NCBI RefSeq assembly: GCF_002886255.1 | Contig: NZ_NJAU01000003.1 | Location: forward strand, 186,001 to 250,000 | Source: Alteribacillus bidgolensis | Lineage (GTDB): Bacteria > Bacillota > Bacilli > Bacillales > Marinococcaceae | DNA length: 64,000 nucleotides | Reading direction: 5' to 3' | Shown here: positions 51,801 to 60,965 of the stretch, in pieces | Layout: each line of letters begins with the position of its first letter | Numbering within the stretch: the stretch's first letter is position 1 | Program-made: the position numbers and the translations under genes | The notes under the pieces: model-generated | Told to the model about the DNA's origin: nothing | The model's input: only the letters and a program-made list of their open reading frames with translations | Databases searched by the model: none

Positions 51801-51856
51801 AAAAGAATCTGGCGTACCACTGCAATTATGCATGCGGTACGCTGGATTCTTTTATT
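51801..51856. terminator. Long hairpin
   Basis: AAAAGAATC-x-GGCGTACC pairs with GGTACGC-x2-GATTCTTTT, almost perfect over 17 bp, followed by ATTATG. It may be a terminator of a lost gene. Confidence 0.6.
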
Positions 51857-52319
51857 ATGTTAATTCTTTAATAACCCTTCTCTAACTTTAAATGCTGAAT
51901 GTTTGATTGAGTACAAACAATATGGGAGTGTTGTTGAACTAATATTTTCCAATATTTTTTCTTACACTGTTTCAAATAATTAAAGTTTTTTTACTGTTAT
52001 ATGTGTTCGCCCCTGTTTATTGAAATGACGTTTGTAGCAGTAATCTTCACTTTAAGTCAATCCATGTTAGTCTTTGTAAATGTGTACGTACTAACACAAG
52101 GTGAAGTTTAATAACTAAATACGATTTCATAATCCTCACTTAAGTTAAATTAAAGTAAAAACCCCAGTGTTATAAAGCTTTCAATATCATTCAAATAAAG
52201 GAATTCAGCCTTAATTTTTCCAAAGGCTTTTCGAACACAAACATCTAAAAAAGATCAAAAAGTCGCATAAAACGTTTAAATGCTGCTCATTGGTATGTCA
52301 ACACTAAACTGGACAAATT

Positions 52320-52440
52320 TTTAAAGGTGCATATTGGTTCAATCATATTCGAATTCATGGATCACTAGATTACTTAACGCCGGCTGAAATGTTCTTGCAT
52401 GATGCGTCCAATACAACGACGGGATACTGTCCACCTTAGA
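52320..52440 (+). pseudogene. IS3-type transposase C-terminal relic
   Basis: Reads HIRIHGSLDYLTPAEMFLHD and ASNTTTGYCPP in one frame, matching the end of IS3/IS481-type integrase-fold transposases (RIHGSL.YLTP). The rest of the gene is gone. It is different from the IS3 element at 56.7 kb. Confidence 0.7.
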
Positions 52441-52489
52441 TTTTTGTTCGCCTGACTTGACTATATTCTTTTTCTTTAAACAGGATTAT

Positions 52490-52628
52490 TGTTCATAATA
52501 ATATAGGAATAAATTTGGAGAAGGAATGAGTAACTCTCACATACACGAAGAACTAATTAAATGTATTACGGTCAAAATTTAAAGATCACAAAGGTATTTA
52601 GAGAAAAATCTGAAAGGTATTTTCCCTG
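52490..52628 (+). repeat. Degenerate repeat R2, copy b
   Basis: Partner of 49834-49970. Order relative to R1 is reversed (here R2 then R1), though orientation is the same. A 45-base insertion between short TTGTTC repeats precedes it. Confidence 0.7.
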
Positions 52629-52633
52629 AATTG

Positions 52634-52725
52634 GAAGGGGAAATGAAGACGATCACGTTGAGAGCGCTTGCCGAACCTAATCGATTACAGTATTGAGCTC
52701 TTGCGCAGTGGCCCTCTCATAATTA
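52634..52725 (+). pseudogene. ArsR-family regulator N-terminal relic
   Basis: Reads MKTITLRALAEPNRLQ then, after a one-base shift, IELLRSGPL, the start of ArsR-family repressors (ALAEP.RL.I...L..GPL.V). No sequence follows. A relic. Confidence 0.7.
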
Positions 52726-52782
52726 ATAATAATATACCTTACGTTTATTCAATCAGGTTTTTATGCTCTAAGTTAATGTAGA

Positions 52783-53156
52783 AAAATTTATTACGTATTT
52801 ATTCATATCTTTTTAATTGTAATTACTTACACAGTAGTCATTATAGGAATTGAAAGGTAAAACAGAAACGGAATAAAAAAACGTAATACGTAAACGTAAC
52901 AGTTTTTATTAATAGTTAATAGAAAACAATTCAGTTACCCTTTTAAAAAGGCCCTGGTAGAAAATACAATACTGCTTTCACCATGTAATAAAATCGGCGG
53001 AAGGGGAAGCCATTATTGGACGGTTGTACGCAACATGGATGCCTGAGAGGACGTGTCGTATTTAATAGCGAATTAGGGGGAATGCAATCTTTTAAAAAAT
53101 CAGAGGAGGAGAAGAAAAGTATAAGGCCTGATCATCCTAAATTTTATCCTTATTAA
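52783..53156 (+). repeat. Degenerate repeat R1, copy b
   Basis: Partner of 49196-49560, roughly 75-80% identical by eye over the best parts, less in the middle. Confidence 0.6.
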
Positions 53157-53384
53157 AGCTAAAATTATAAATCAAGAAGCCGTGGAATTTTGTAATTCTG
53201 CATGATTTCTTTGAAAAAGATTATTTAGATCTTCTTTCAAATGCAAATACATTTTTAAGGTTCTTCTGCTAAAGAAAGAGGTTTAAGATTTTCTAAATCT
53301 CAAAATATCAAGTAATCTTATGATTTTGAGACAAAATAGCTCATGGGTTTGTTACTACTGATAATATATCTTATGTAAACTAAT

Positions 53385-53663
53385 TTAAAATTTAAACATA
53401 TAATAATGAAGATTTATACATCTTCTCTCTCTTCCACGACAATTTATAAAGATATTGATTAGGATAAACTCTATCTTTGGCATTTTTATTTCCTTTCGGT
53501 GCTGCTTTTTTGTGTGCACACTTTTTTCTTTGGGTGCACCCTTTTTTCGTTTCCAACCGTACCGCCTTTTCCATGATTTGACCGTATTAATTGAGACATC
53601 ATACTTCTCCGCAATCTCTTTATATTTCACAGGCCTTTGATGTAATTTTTTTCCGCTCTAATA
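53385..53663 (-). pseudogene. Phage terminase small subunit relic
   Basis: On the minus strand one frame reads KYKEIAEKYDVSINTVKSWK, RRYGWKRKKGAPKEK; a second frame then gives APKGNKNAK. The typical N-terminus of phage terminase small subunits is VKYKEIAEKY.VS.NTVKSWK..Y.W.RKKGAP...VHTK...APKGNKNA, so a frameshift separates the two parts. The DNA-binding domain only is left. Evidence of a former prophage. Confidence 0.75.
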
Positions 53664-53734
53664 TGTTTTTCTACCACTTTACATCTGTTTGTTTTGGAAC
53701 AACAGAAAAATCATCCCTTAGAATGCTACTCAAT

Positions 53735-54040
53735 ATATGACGATGAAAAATTGCACACTGGACAAGAAGCTATATCAACACCATAACTGTCAGAAATATG
53801 CGATCTTATTAATTTTTTGTTGTCATCCCAACATGAAGTACAAAAAGGACCCTCTTCTTGCCCTTTGTCGTATATGAGAAATAGAAATGTCCCTTCACAA
53901 AAAGGCTTTTATCATATTTTCTTCACGCTTTAATTCTTTTATTTCTTCCTTTAATTTTTGATTTTCCTCTAACATGTCATATACTTCACTTTGCAAATCA
54001 ATGATTTTTGCATTTAAATCAATATCTCCTATTTTTTAAC
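53735..54040 (-). pseudogene. Coiled-coil/zinc-ribbon hypothetical protein relic
   Basis: Minus-strand reading AKIIDLQSEVYDMLEENQKL, KEEIKELKREE (coiled coil), then in another frame DKGQEEGPFCTSCWDDNKKL and ending CPVCNF. The CxxC...CxxC zinc ribbon after a coiled coil matches a Bacillus/phage hypothetical family. A frameshift and an internal deletion between the two halves break it. Confidence 0.6.
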
Positions 54041-54333
54041 AGACAGATTTTTTTACGTTTCTTTCGAAAGAAGAATTACCTTATGCTCGAAAGGATTTTT
54101 GTCTTTTTTTGTCGAACATCACACAAAATCTGTAATATTTAGTATAGTTTTGGTCTTATAGGTTCAAGTCTTTAGGCGGTGAATTTGAAAATTTAATTGT
54201 ATTGCTAGATAAATATAAAAAGGAAAAACAGTCCAATCGGGAGCAAAGGAGAGTTAATTAAGTATTTTTATAAGAGACAAAATTTCGAAAGATAACAAAG
54301 TCTTGAAATTATAGTTAGGAGGTGCGAAAGAAG

Positions 54334-55401
54334 ATGGCATTTAGGTTTCGAAAAAGTGTAAAAGTAGCACCAGGAGTAAAGTTGAATGTTGGGAAACGTG
54401 GAGTAAGTACAACTGTTGGTGGAAAATCAGTTAGAGTAAGTTCTAGTTCACGCAGAACTTCTGTTGGCTCCAGTGTACCTGGCACTGGTGTTTCTTATCA
54501 TAAACAGGTTGGTTCTAAAAATGTCCGATCGAAAAGTAATAAAAACAAGCATCAAGGAATGACAGGCCAGGAAGAAGAACATCAGCAAAATCAACCAGAA
54601 CAACAAGTAAAACAGTATGAAGATCACCTTGTTATGCTTACATCCTTACACGAAGAGGTAACGGATGGGATTGATTGGAAGGAAGTCTCCCTCTCTGCTG
54701 CTCCTTTTACGCCTCCTGAGGACGGAACACATGTTAAAAAACTAAATAAACAAATTGAAAATTTCAAACCAACCTTTCGAGATCGATTTTTTAACAGGTC
54801 CCAAAGCCGTATAGAAAAAATGAAATCTCAGTTACCTGAAGCTAAAGAAAAAGACCTTGAATTATATAAAAAGTGGGAAAACGATGTAGACCAAGCATAT
54901 AAGGTTTTAGCTGGTGATCGAGAAGCTTGGACCAAGGTAATTAAAACTCAAAATCCTTTTGAAGATATAGCAGAATTAGGTGGTTCAATTAAATTCTCTT
55001 TTGAGGAAAATAGAAACATTGTCATTGTTAATCTTCACATTGATAAAAGTGCTGTCCCTGCCAAAGAAATCTCTCTCACCAAAACTGGTAAACTATCACA
55101 AAAAAATATGCCAAAAGGGAAGCATTTTCAATTGTATCAAGAATATGTTTGCAGTTGTGCCCTTCGAATAGGGAGAGAATTCTTTTCTTTACTTCCATTG
55201 GATTCGGTCCTTCTTCATGTTTATGGAGAAGCTGAAGAAACCAATGGCTGTATTCTATCTGTTTTAATAAAAAAAAGTGATTTAGAACAACTCTCTTTTA
55301 CACAAATAGATTTTTTGGAAGTTATAAAGACCTTTGAACATAACCTAAAGTTTCTTAAAACTAAAGGTTTCAAGACCGTCGAGGAGGTTAAAGAATTTTG
55401 A
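54334..55401 (+). CDS. DUF4236-domain protein
   Basis: A 355-aa protein. The N-terminal DUF4236 domain (1-55) is diagnostic: MAFRFRKSVKVAPGVKLNVG, KRGVSTTVGGKS, GTGVSYHK. A glutamine-rich linker (75-95) precedes a long helical and mixed domain (about 95-350) of unknown role with TFRDRFFNRSQSRIEKMKSQ. AGGAGGTG precedes the ATG at 54334. Its stop overlaps the start of the nuclease gene (TTGA), so the two form an operon. DUF4236 often appears in membrane or stress-related proteins; function is not known. Confidence 0.8.
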   Translation: MAFRFRKSVKVAPGVKLNVGKRGVSTTVGGKSVRVSSSSRRTSVGSSVPGTGVSYHKQVGSKNVRSKSNKNKHQGMTGQEEEHQQNQPEQQVKQYEDHLVMLTSLHEEVTDGIDWKEVSLSAAPFTPPEDGTHVKKLNKQIENFKPTFRDRFFNRSQSRIEKMKSQLPEAKEKDLELYKKWENDVDQAYKVLAGDREAWTKVIKTQNPFEDIAELGGSIKFSFEENRNIVIVNLHIDKSAVPAKEISLTKTGKLSQKNMPKGKHFQLYQEYVCSCALRIGREFFSLLPLDSVLLHVYGEAEETNGCILSVLIKKSDLEQLSFTQIDFLEVIKTFEHNLKFLKTKGFKTVEEVKEF

Positions 55402-56507
55402 ATGGTTGTTTAGGAATTATTATTTTGATTTTATTTATAGCATTTGTAATTAACTTTCCACTATTTAGTATTGGATTAGCTATTGCTGTCTGGGGAGCAT
55501 ATGAATTGATGATTAATAGAGACTTGGGGGCTAAATCTAAGAAACCCGGAATCATAATATCTCTGGGTCTAATTCTAGTTATAGGTAGCTTTACTATAGG
55601 CTCTACAGAAGAAACAGAAGTTTCCCAAGAACAAGAAGAAACTTCTGAAACTGCCAGTGTAGAATCTGACGAAGATGATACAAGTGAAGAACAGCAGAAT
55701 GAAAGTAACACTGAAGAAGATGATGATACAGAGTCTGAAGAAGAAAAAGAGGAAGAAGAGTTAGAGTTAGAGACAGAGGAAGAAAATGAAGCAGATGAGG
55801 AAGAAGAAAACACAGACACATCCGAGGACGAACCACAAGAACAGTCTGTTAATAAGGATGAAAGTGCTAAAGTTACATCCATTGTAGATGGCGACACTAT
55901 TAAAGTTAATGTCCATGGAGAGGAAGAAAGTATACGACTCCTATTAGTCGATACACCAGAGACCAATCATCCAAACCTCCCTGTTCAAGAATATGGACCA
56001 GAGGCTACCGAATTTGCTAAAGAAGAATTAAGTGGTAAAGACGTTGAGCTCGAATATGATGGTCCAAAACGTGATCATTATGACCGTCTTCTTGCTTATA
56101 TTTGGGTAGATGGTGAATTGTTCAATGAAATGCTATTAGAAGAAGGGCTGGCTCGCTATGCCTTTGTATACGACCCTCCTTACACACATTCAGATACCCT
56201 ACAGGCTGCTGAAGATCAAGCAAAAGAGGAAAATAAGGGTATCTGGAGCATTGATGGCTATGTAACTGATGATGGCTTTGCGGAGGAAAAAAGCTCTTCT
56301 AATAACTCAGGGTCTTCTGGTAGCTCCAGTTCTTCAGGAAGCTCTTCCTCAAATGACTCAGGATCTTCTTCAGGTTCTTCTGAAGAAAATGTACATTATG
56401 AAAACTGTACTGCTGCTAGAGATGCAAGAGCTGCCCCTGTTCGGGAAGGAGATCCTGAGTATGCATCACACCTTGACCGTGACGGGGATGGAATTGGTTG
56501 TGAATAA
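55398..56507 (+). CDS. Membrane-anchored thermonuclease with excalibur domain
   Basis: A 369-aa surface nuclease. Two N-terminal helices (about 5-30 and 50-70), a very acidic linker (75-150), a staphylococcal-nuclease domain (about 155-290: VTSIVDGDTIKVNV, IRLLLVDTPET, DRLLAYIWVDGELFNEMLLE), a Ser-rich linker (305-335), and a C-terminal excalibur calcium-binding motif (DRDGDGIGCE). The start is a TTG at 55398 with GAGGAGG ten bases before it, overlapping the DUF4236 stop. It should hydrolyse DNA/RNA outside the cell in a Ca2+-dependent way. Confidence 0.9.
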   Translation: MNGCLGIIILILFIAFVINFPLFSIGLAIAVWGAYELMINRDLGAKSKKPGIIISLGLILVIGSFTIGSTEETEVSQEQEETSETASVESDEDDTSEEQQNESNTEEDDDTESEEEKEEEELELETEEENEADEEEENTDTSEDEPQEQSVNKDESAKVTSIVDGDTIKVNVHGEEESIRLLLVDTPETNHPNLPVQEYGPEATEFAKEELSGKDVELEYDGPKRDHYDRLLAYIWVDGELFNEMLLEEGLARYAFVYDPPYTHSDTLQAAEDQAKEENKGIWSIDGYVTDDGFAEEKSSSNNSGSSGSSSSSGSSSSNDSGSSSGSSEENVHYENCTAARDARAAPVREGDPEYASHLDRDGDGIGCE

Positions 56508-56511
56508 AAAC

Positions 56512-56530
56512 GGCCCTCTTTTGGGCCTTC
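56512..56530 (+). terminator. Terminator of DUF4236-nuclease operon
   Basis: GGCCC / GGGCC with a TCTTTT loop, followed by TTCTCTC. Short but GC-rich, five bases after the stop. Confidence 0.6.
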
Positions 56531-56534
56531 TCTC

Positions 56535-56692
56535 TTACCCTTTACCTTCTAATTTATTATAAGACGCACGCCATCTAGAAGCAGCCCTATTAACTCTAAC
56601 TATACCAAGGACTTCAACCTCAAAACCATTCTCCTCAAAAATCTGTCGTGGTAGTTTTCCATTCCTATTTTCAGATATAAAAATCTCTTTAG
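56535..56692 (-). pseudogene. Inverted N-terminal half of IS3 orfA
   Basis: On the minus strand the frame reads GKLPRQIFEENGFEVEVLGI and ASRWRASYNK, which is the segment that normally precedes GLQDRRK in orfA of this IS3 group. Here GLQDRRK starts on the opposite strand at 56691. So the front part of orfA has been inverted relative to the rest. The first residues of orfA are missing. Confidence 0.55.
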
Positions 56693-57776
56693 GACTGCAG
56701 GATAGGCGTAAAGATAATTCAGGTAGGCCAACTAAGAGAGAGCTTACCTTAGAAGAAAAAAATGCTAGATTAGAAGCACAAATTCAATTTTTGAAAGCTG
56801 AGAATGAGTTACTAAAAAAGTTAGATATGATGGAAAGGGGGTTAGAGGGAAACGAGTAAATGTCACTGTTAAACAGAAGTTTCGGTTAATACGTTCAGTG
56901 ATTGAAAAGTACGCACTTAAAAATGCGGTGAGTTTCTTATGCGAAATTTCGGGAGTTTCTCGTTCAGGTTATTATAATTATTTTTCTGTAGAGTCTCAAG
57001 AAAGAAGAAAACGACGAGAAAAAGAGGACTTGATACTAAAAGACAATATCTTGAAAGCCTTTCACTTTAAACGGCGTCATAAAGGTGCACGGCAAATTAA
57101 GATGACGTTAGAAAGACAGTTTCATATTACTTACAACTTAAAGCGAATTCGAAGAATTATGAAAAAATACAACATTGTATGCCCGATTACAAGAGCCAAT
57201 CCTTATAAAAAAATGTTGAAAGCTACATCAGAACACTCGGTAGGGCCTAATTTATTAAACCGGGAATTTAAACAATAAATCCCAGGTAAAGTATTACTTA
57301 CTGATATTACATACTTATATTACGGTAAGGGAAAGAAAGCTTATTTATCAACTATTAAAGACAGTTCAACAAATGAAATATTGGCCTATAACGTGTCCAA
57401 TCGACTTACTTTAGATTTAGCTACTGACACATTAGTAAAGTTAAAGAAGAATGGAAAAGTAAAGTTTTCGGAAGGATCCTTTATTCATTCTGATCAAGGA
57501 GTACACTATACGAGTCCTACTTTTCAAAAACATGTAAAAAAACTAGGGTTAGATCAATCAATGTCAAGAAGAGGAAACTGTTGGGATAACGCCCCACAAG
57601 AGTCCTTCTTTGGTCACTTTAAGGATGAAACTAATATAAAACAGTGTCATTCTCTAGAAGAACTTAAAAAGGAAATGAGAAGTTATATGGGATACTATAA
57701 CAACTTCAGATATCAATGGAACTTAAAGAAGATGACCCCTGTTCAATACAGAAATCATCTTCTCCCTGTGGCGTAA
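56691..57776 (+). pseudogene. IS3-family transposase (orfA tail + orfB) with one nonsense codon
   Basis: orfA tail (GLQDRRKDNSGRP, then the leucine zipper LEEKNARLEAQIQFLKAENE) ends at about 56859. orfB starts near 56860 and contains HTH_21 (FRLIRSVIEKYALKNAVSFL), the catalytic D in LTDITYLYYG, D in HSDQGVHYTS, and E in PQESFFGHFKDE, a complete DDE triad. A TAA at 57276-57278 interrupts the same frame just before the first catalytic D. Length otherwise is normal. Internal nonsense and the broken orfA make it inactive. Confidence 0.9.
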
Positions 57777-57968
57777 CCTTTATTAAAGCTGTCCTTTACA
57801 CGGTACATTTTAAGAATCTATTTGATACTTACGTAATGGATTGGAAGTTGGTTACTTCTTTTTTTAGGCGTTCCTTTCTTAATACTTTTCTAGTTCCGTA
57901 GAGGCTGCTGTATTACCAAGTTTCCCAGTTATATTTTTGGTTAGTTGCTTCCGACAATTGGTTGGGTT

Positions 57969-60797
57969 TTAATGCTTCCATACATCTGCTCGCCAATCCG
58001 TGACATTTGGAGTAATAACGGCTGTTGTAACATTTGCCAACCGAATCGTCACAGTATTCGCCGCACTTACAAAGGCAGACCAAACTAACCCTGCTCCTGG
58101 GTCAGCTGCTGGCGATACATAAACATTATCACCAGGTGCCGCACCTGTTACCGTAATAGGTTGATCTTCCGTTGAGTTAGCAGGAATATCAGGAAAGATT
58201 ATACTTTCAGTAGCGCTTAAATGTGTTACAATTGGTGTTCCACCAGTGCCTAAAGTTGTATTCCCATTAACCGTTAAATCGCCTTGGACGGTTTCATTGC
58301 CAGTAACGGTTTCATTACCGCCAACGGTTAGATCTCCACTCGTGTTGACTGTATCCGTTGCAGCATCACCTAAAGTCGTATTCCCATTAACCGTTAAATC
58401 GGCTTGGACGGTTTCATTGCCAGTAACGGTTTCATTACCGCCAACGGTTAGATCGCCACTCGTGTTGACTGTAGCCGTTGCAGCATCACCTAAAGTCGTA
58501 TTCCCATTAACCGTTAAATCGGCTTGGACGGTTTCATTGCCAGTAACGGTTTCATTACCGCCAACGGTTAGATCGCCACTCGTGTTGACTGTAGCCGTTG
58601 CAGCATCACCTAAAGTCGTATTCCCATTAACCGTTAAATCGGCTTGGACGGTTTCATTGCCAGTAACGGTTTCATTACCGCCAACGGTTAGATCGCCACT
58701 CGTGTTGACTGTAGCCGTTGCAGCATCACCTAAAGTCGTATTCCCATTAACCGTTAAATCGGCTTGGACGGTTTCATTGCCAGTAACGGTTTCATTACCG
58801 CCAACGGTTAGATCGCCACTCGTGTTGACTGTAGCCGTTGCAGCATCACCTAAAGTCGTATTCCCATTAACCGTTAAATCGGCTTGGACGGTTTCATTGC
58901 CAGTAACGGTTTCATTACCGCCAACGGTTAGATCGCCACTCGTGTTGACTGTAGCCGTTGCAGCATCACCTAAAGTCGTATTCCCATTAACCGTTAAATC
59001 GGCTTGGACGGTTTCATTGCCAGTAACGGTTTCATTACCGCCAACGGTTAGATCGCCACTCGTGTTGACTGTAGCCGTTGCAGCATCACCTAAAGTCGTA
59101 TTCCCATTAACCGTTAAATCGGCTTGGACGGTTTCATTGCCAGTAACGGTTTCATTACCGCCAACGGTTAGATCGCCACTCGTGTTGACTGTAGCCGTTG
59201 CAGCATCACCTAAAGTCGTATTCCCATTAACCGTTAAATCGGCTTGGACGGTTTCATTGCCAGTAACGGTTTCATTACCGCCAACGGTTAGATCGCCACT
59301 CGTGTTGACTGTAGCCGTTGCAGCATCACCTAAAGTCGTATTCCCATTAACCGTTAAATCGGCTTGGACGGTTTCATTGCCAGTAACGGTTTCATTACCG
59401 CCAACGGTTAGATCGCCACTCGTGTTGACTGTAGCCGTTGCAGCATCACCTAAAGTCGTATTCCCATTAACCGTTAAATCGGCTTGGACGGTTTCATTGC
59501 CAGTAACGGTTTCATTACCGCCAACGGTTAGATCGCCACTCGTGTTGACTGTAGCCGTTGCAGCATCACCTAAAGTCGTATTCCCATTAACCGTTAAATC
59601 GGCTTGGACGGTTTCATTGCCAGTAACGGTTTCATTACCGCCAACGGTTAGATCGCCACTCGTGTTGACTGTAGCCGTTGCAGCATCACCTAAAGTCGTA
59701 TTCCCATTAACCGTTAAATCGGCTTGGACGGTTTCATTGCCAGTAACGGTTTCATTACCGCCAACGGTTAGATCGCCACTCGTGTTGACTGTATCCGTTG
59801 CAGCATCACCTAAAGTCGTATTCCCATTAACCGTTAAATCGCCTTGGACGGTTTCATTGCCAGTAACGGTTTCATTACCGCCAACGGTTAGATCTCCACT
59901 CGTGTTGACTGTATCTGCTACGTTATCTCCTAGTGTTGTATTTCCATTGACCGTTAAATCGCCATCAAAAAAACCAGAACCGTCATTTAAAATTTTAGCA
60001 ACAACCCCACCTAATCCACCATTTACGAGATACCAGGAAAAATCCAAATCATTCAAAGGATCTGGACCGCCATCTTGGCCCATCACATGAACCCCTTCCA
60101 AACCGTTAGCCGTTGTATTAAGGCCTTCTGTATGAGCAAAGTTTGCATTTGCAACAGTTCCTTGCCCTTCGGCATGGGAAGCCAATCCACTAGCGTTTGT
60201 ACCTGACCCTTCCGCATGAGAGATATTTCCACTAGCGTTTGTACCTAACCCTTCCGCATGAGAGATACTTCCACTAGCAGTTGTATCTCTTCCTTCCGCA
60301 TGAGAGATATTTCCACTAGCAATTGTATCTCTTCCTTCCGCATGAGAGATATTTCCACTAGCGTTTGTACCTGACCCTTTCGCATGAGAGATATTTCCAC
60401 TAGCAGTTGTATCTCTTCCTTCCGCATGAGAAGCAAATCCACTAGCGTTTGTACCTAACCCTTCCGCATGAGAGATGATTCCACTAGCAGTTGTATCTCT
60501 GCCTTCCGCATGAGCATTTGTGCCTTGATTTGGATCTAATTCATCTCCTGTTGTGGTTCGAAACCCTTCCGCATGAGAATTTCTCCCAAATGCTCTTGTA
60601 TCTCTTCCTTCCGCATGAGAAGCAAATCCACTCGCTGTTGTGCCAGTTCCTTCTGCTACGGAGCATCCGTTTGTAGCATCTGTTATAATACACCCATTAG
60701 CACAACATGGTTCTGGAGATTGCAAAGTACCTATTTCCTGGGCTTGAACCTCTTCCTCCTGATGTTCACTCGACTTCATCTCTTTCTGATCAGACAT
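57969..60797 (-). CDS. Large repeat protein with YadA-head-like and 40-residue tandem repeats
   Basis: A 942-aa acidic, non-secreted-looking protein. Residues 1-45 are Glu/Gln-rich then carry Cys (PCCANGC). Residues about 45-235 hold 12 copies of an SHAEG..T.ASG motif, as in the head of trimeric adhesins (YadA/Hep_Hag). Then come fourteen 40-residue repeats (DLTVNGNTTLGD...DLTVGGNETVTGNETVQ) and an 85-residue C-terminal beta domain (VWSAFVSAANTVTIRLANVT, WRADVWKH). No signal peptide, membrane anchor or LPXTG. GGAGGAGT precedes the ATG. A trimeric fibre on the spore surface or a phage-tail-like fibre are both possible. Confidence 0.7.
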   Translation of the reverse strand: MSDQKEMKSSEHQEEEVQAQEIGTLQSPEPCCANGCIITDATNGCSVAEGTGTTASGFASHAEGRDTRAFGRNSHAEGFRTTTGDELDPNQGTNAHAEGRDTTASGIISHAEGLGTNASGFASHAEGRDTTASGNISHAKGSGTNASGNISHAEGRDTIASGNISHAEGRDTTASGSISHAEGLGTNASGNISHAEGSGTNASGLASHAEGQGTVANANFAHTEGLNTTANGLEGVHVMGQDGGPDPLNDLDFSWYLVNGGLGGVVAKILNDGSGFFDGDLTVNGNTTLGDNVADTVNTSGDLTVGGNETVTGNETVQGDLTVNGNTTLGDAATDTVNTSGDLTVGGNETVTGNETVQADLTVNGNTTLGDAATATVNTSGDLTVGGNETVTGNETVQADLTVNGNTTLGDAATATVNTSGDLTVGGNETVTGNETVQADLTVNGNTTLGDAATATVNTSGDLTVGGNETVTGNETVQADLTVNGNTTLGDAATATVNTSGDLTVGGNETVTGNETVQADLTVNGNTTLGDAATATVNTSGDLTVGGNETVTGNETVQADLTVNGNTTLGDAATATVNTSGDLTVGGNETVTGNETVQADLTVNGNTTLGDAATATVNTSGDLTVGGNETVTGNETVQADLTVNGNTTLGDAATATVNTSGDLTVGGNETVTGNETVQADLTVNGNTTLGDAATATVNTSGDLTVGGNETVTGNETVQADLTVNGNTTLGDAATATVNTSGDLTVGGNETVTGNETVQADLTVNGNTTLGDAATATVNTSGDLTVGGNETVTGNETVQADLTVNGNTTLGDAATDTVNTSGDLTVGGNETVTGNETVQGDLTVNGNTTLGTGGTPIVTHLSATESIIFPDIPANSTEDQPITVTGAAPGDNVYVSPAADPGAGLVWSAFVSAANTVTIRLANVTTAVITPNVTDWRADVWKH
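58261..59940 (-). repeat. Tandem array of fourteen 120-bp units
   Basis: Fourteen direct repeats of exactly 120 bp, in frame with the 942-aa protein. Units 2 to 12 or so look identical base for base; the outermost units share variants (CCTTGGAC, GATCTCC, GTATCCG). Near-perfect identity means recent expansion or gene conversion, so copy number probably varies between strains. Confidence 0.95.
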
Positions 60798-60854
60798 TAA
60801 CCATTACTCCTCCTTTCCAAAAATAACCGACACAAAAGTTTTTTACGGAACTAT

Positions 60855-60965
60855 TCATTCAAAAGTCCCTTCCTCATCCTGGAAAGTTGTCCCATTAGCC
60901 GTTGTACTTAATCCTTCTGCTTTCGAACAAGCCCCAATCGGATTTTGATTACTTTCATTGGACAT
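60855..60965 (-). CDS. Mini-protein related to the YadA-head-like gene (36 aa)
   Basis: Short gene with its own site (AAGGAAGGAG) before the ATG at 60965. It reads MSNESNQNPIGACSKAEGLS then TTANGTTFQDEEGTFE. The central CSKAEGLSTTANG copies the SVAEG.GTTASG motif of the large gene just downstream (57 bases after the stop), so it is either a decapitated paralogue or a separately made head unit. The stop is clean. Confidence 0.55.
   Translation of the reverse strand: MSNESNQNPIGACSKAEGLSTTANGTTFQDEEGTFE

Larger units (their letters stand above)
51595..52319. other. Gap with two terminators
   Basis: About 725 bases. Hairpins at 51667 and 51801 are the only clear features. Near 52292 TGTCAACACTAAACTGGACA resembles an IS3-family element end. 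Confidence 0.5.

Noticed and set aside
58261..59940. Possible CRISPR array
   Set aside because: Units are 120 bp with no unique spacers and are translated in frame; no cas genes are present.
58246..60090. 614-aa open frame antisense to the repeat protein
   Set aside because: It exists only because the 120-bp unit is a multiple of three and happens to lack stops on the other strand. It has no ribosome site and its sequence is a pure mirror of the repeat.
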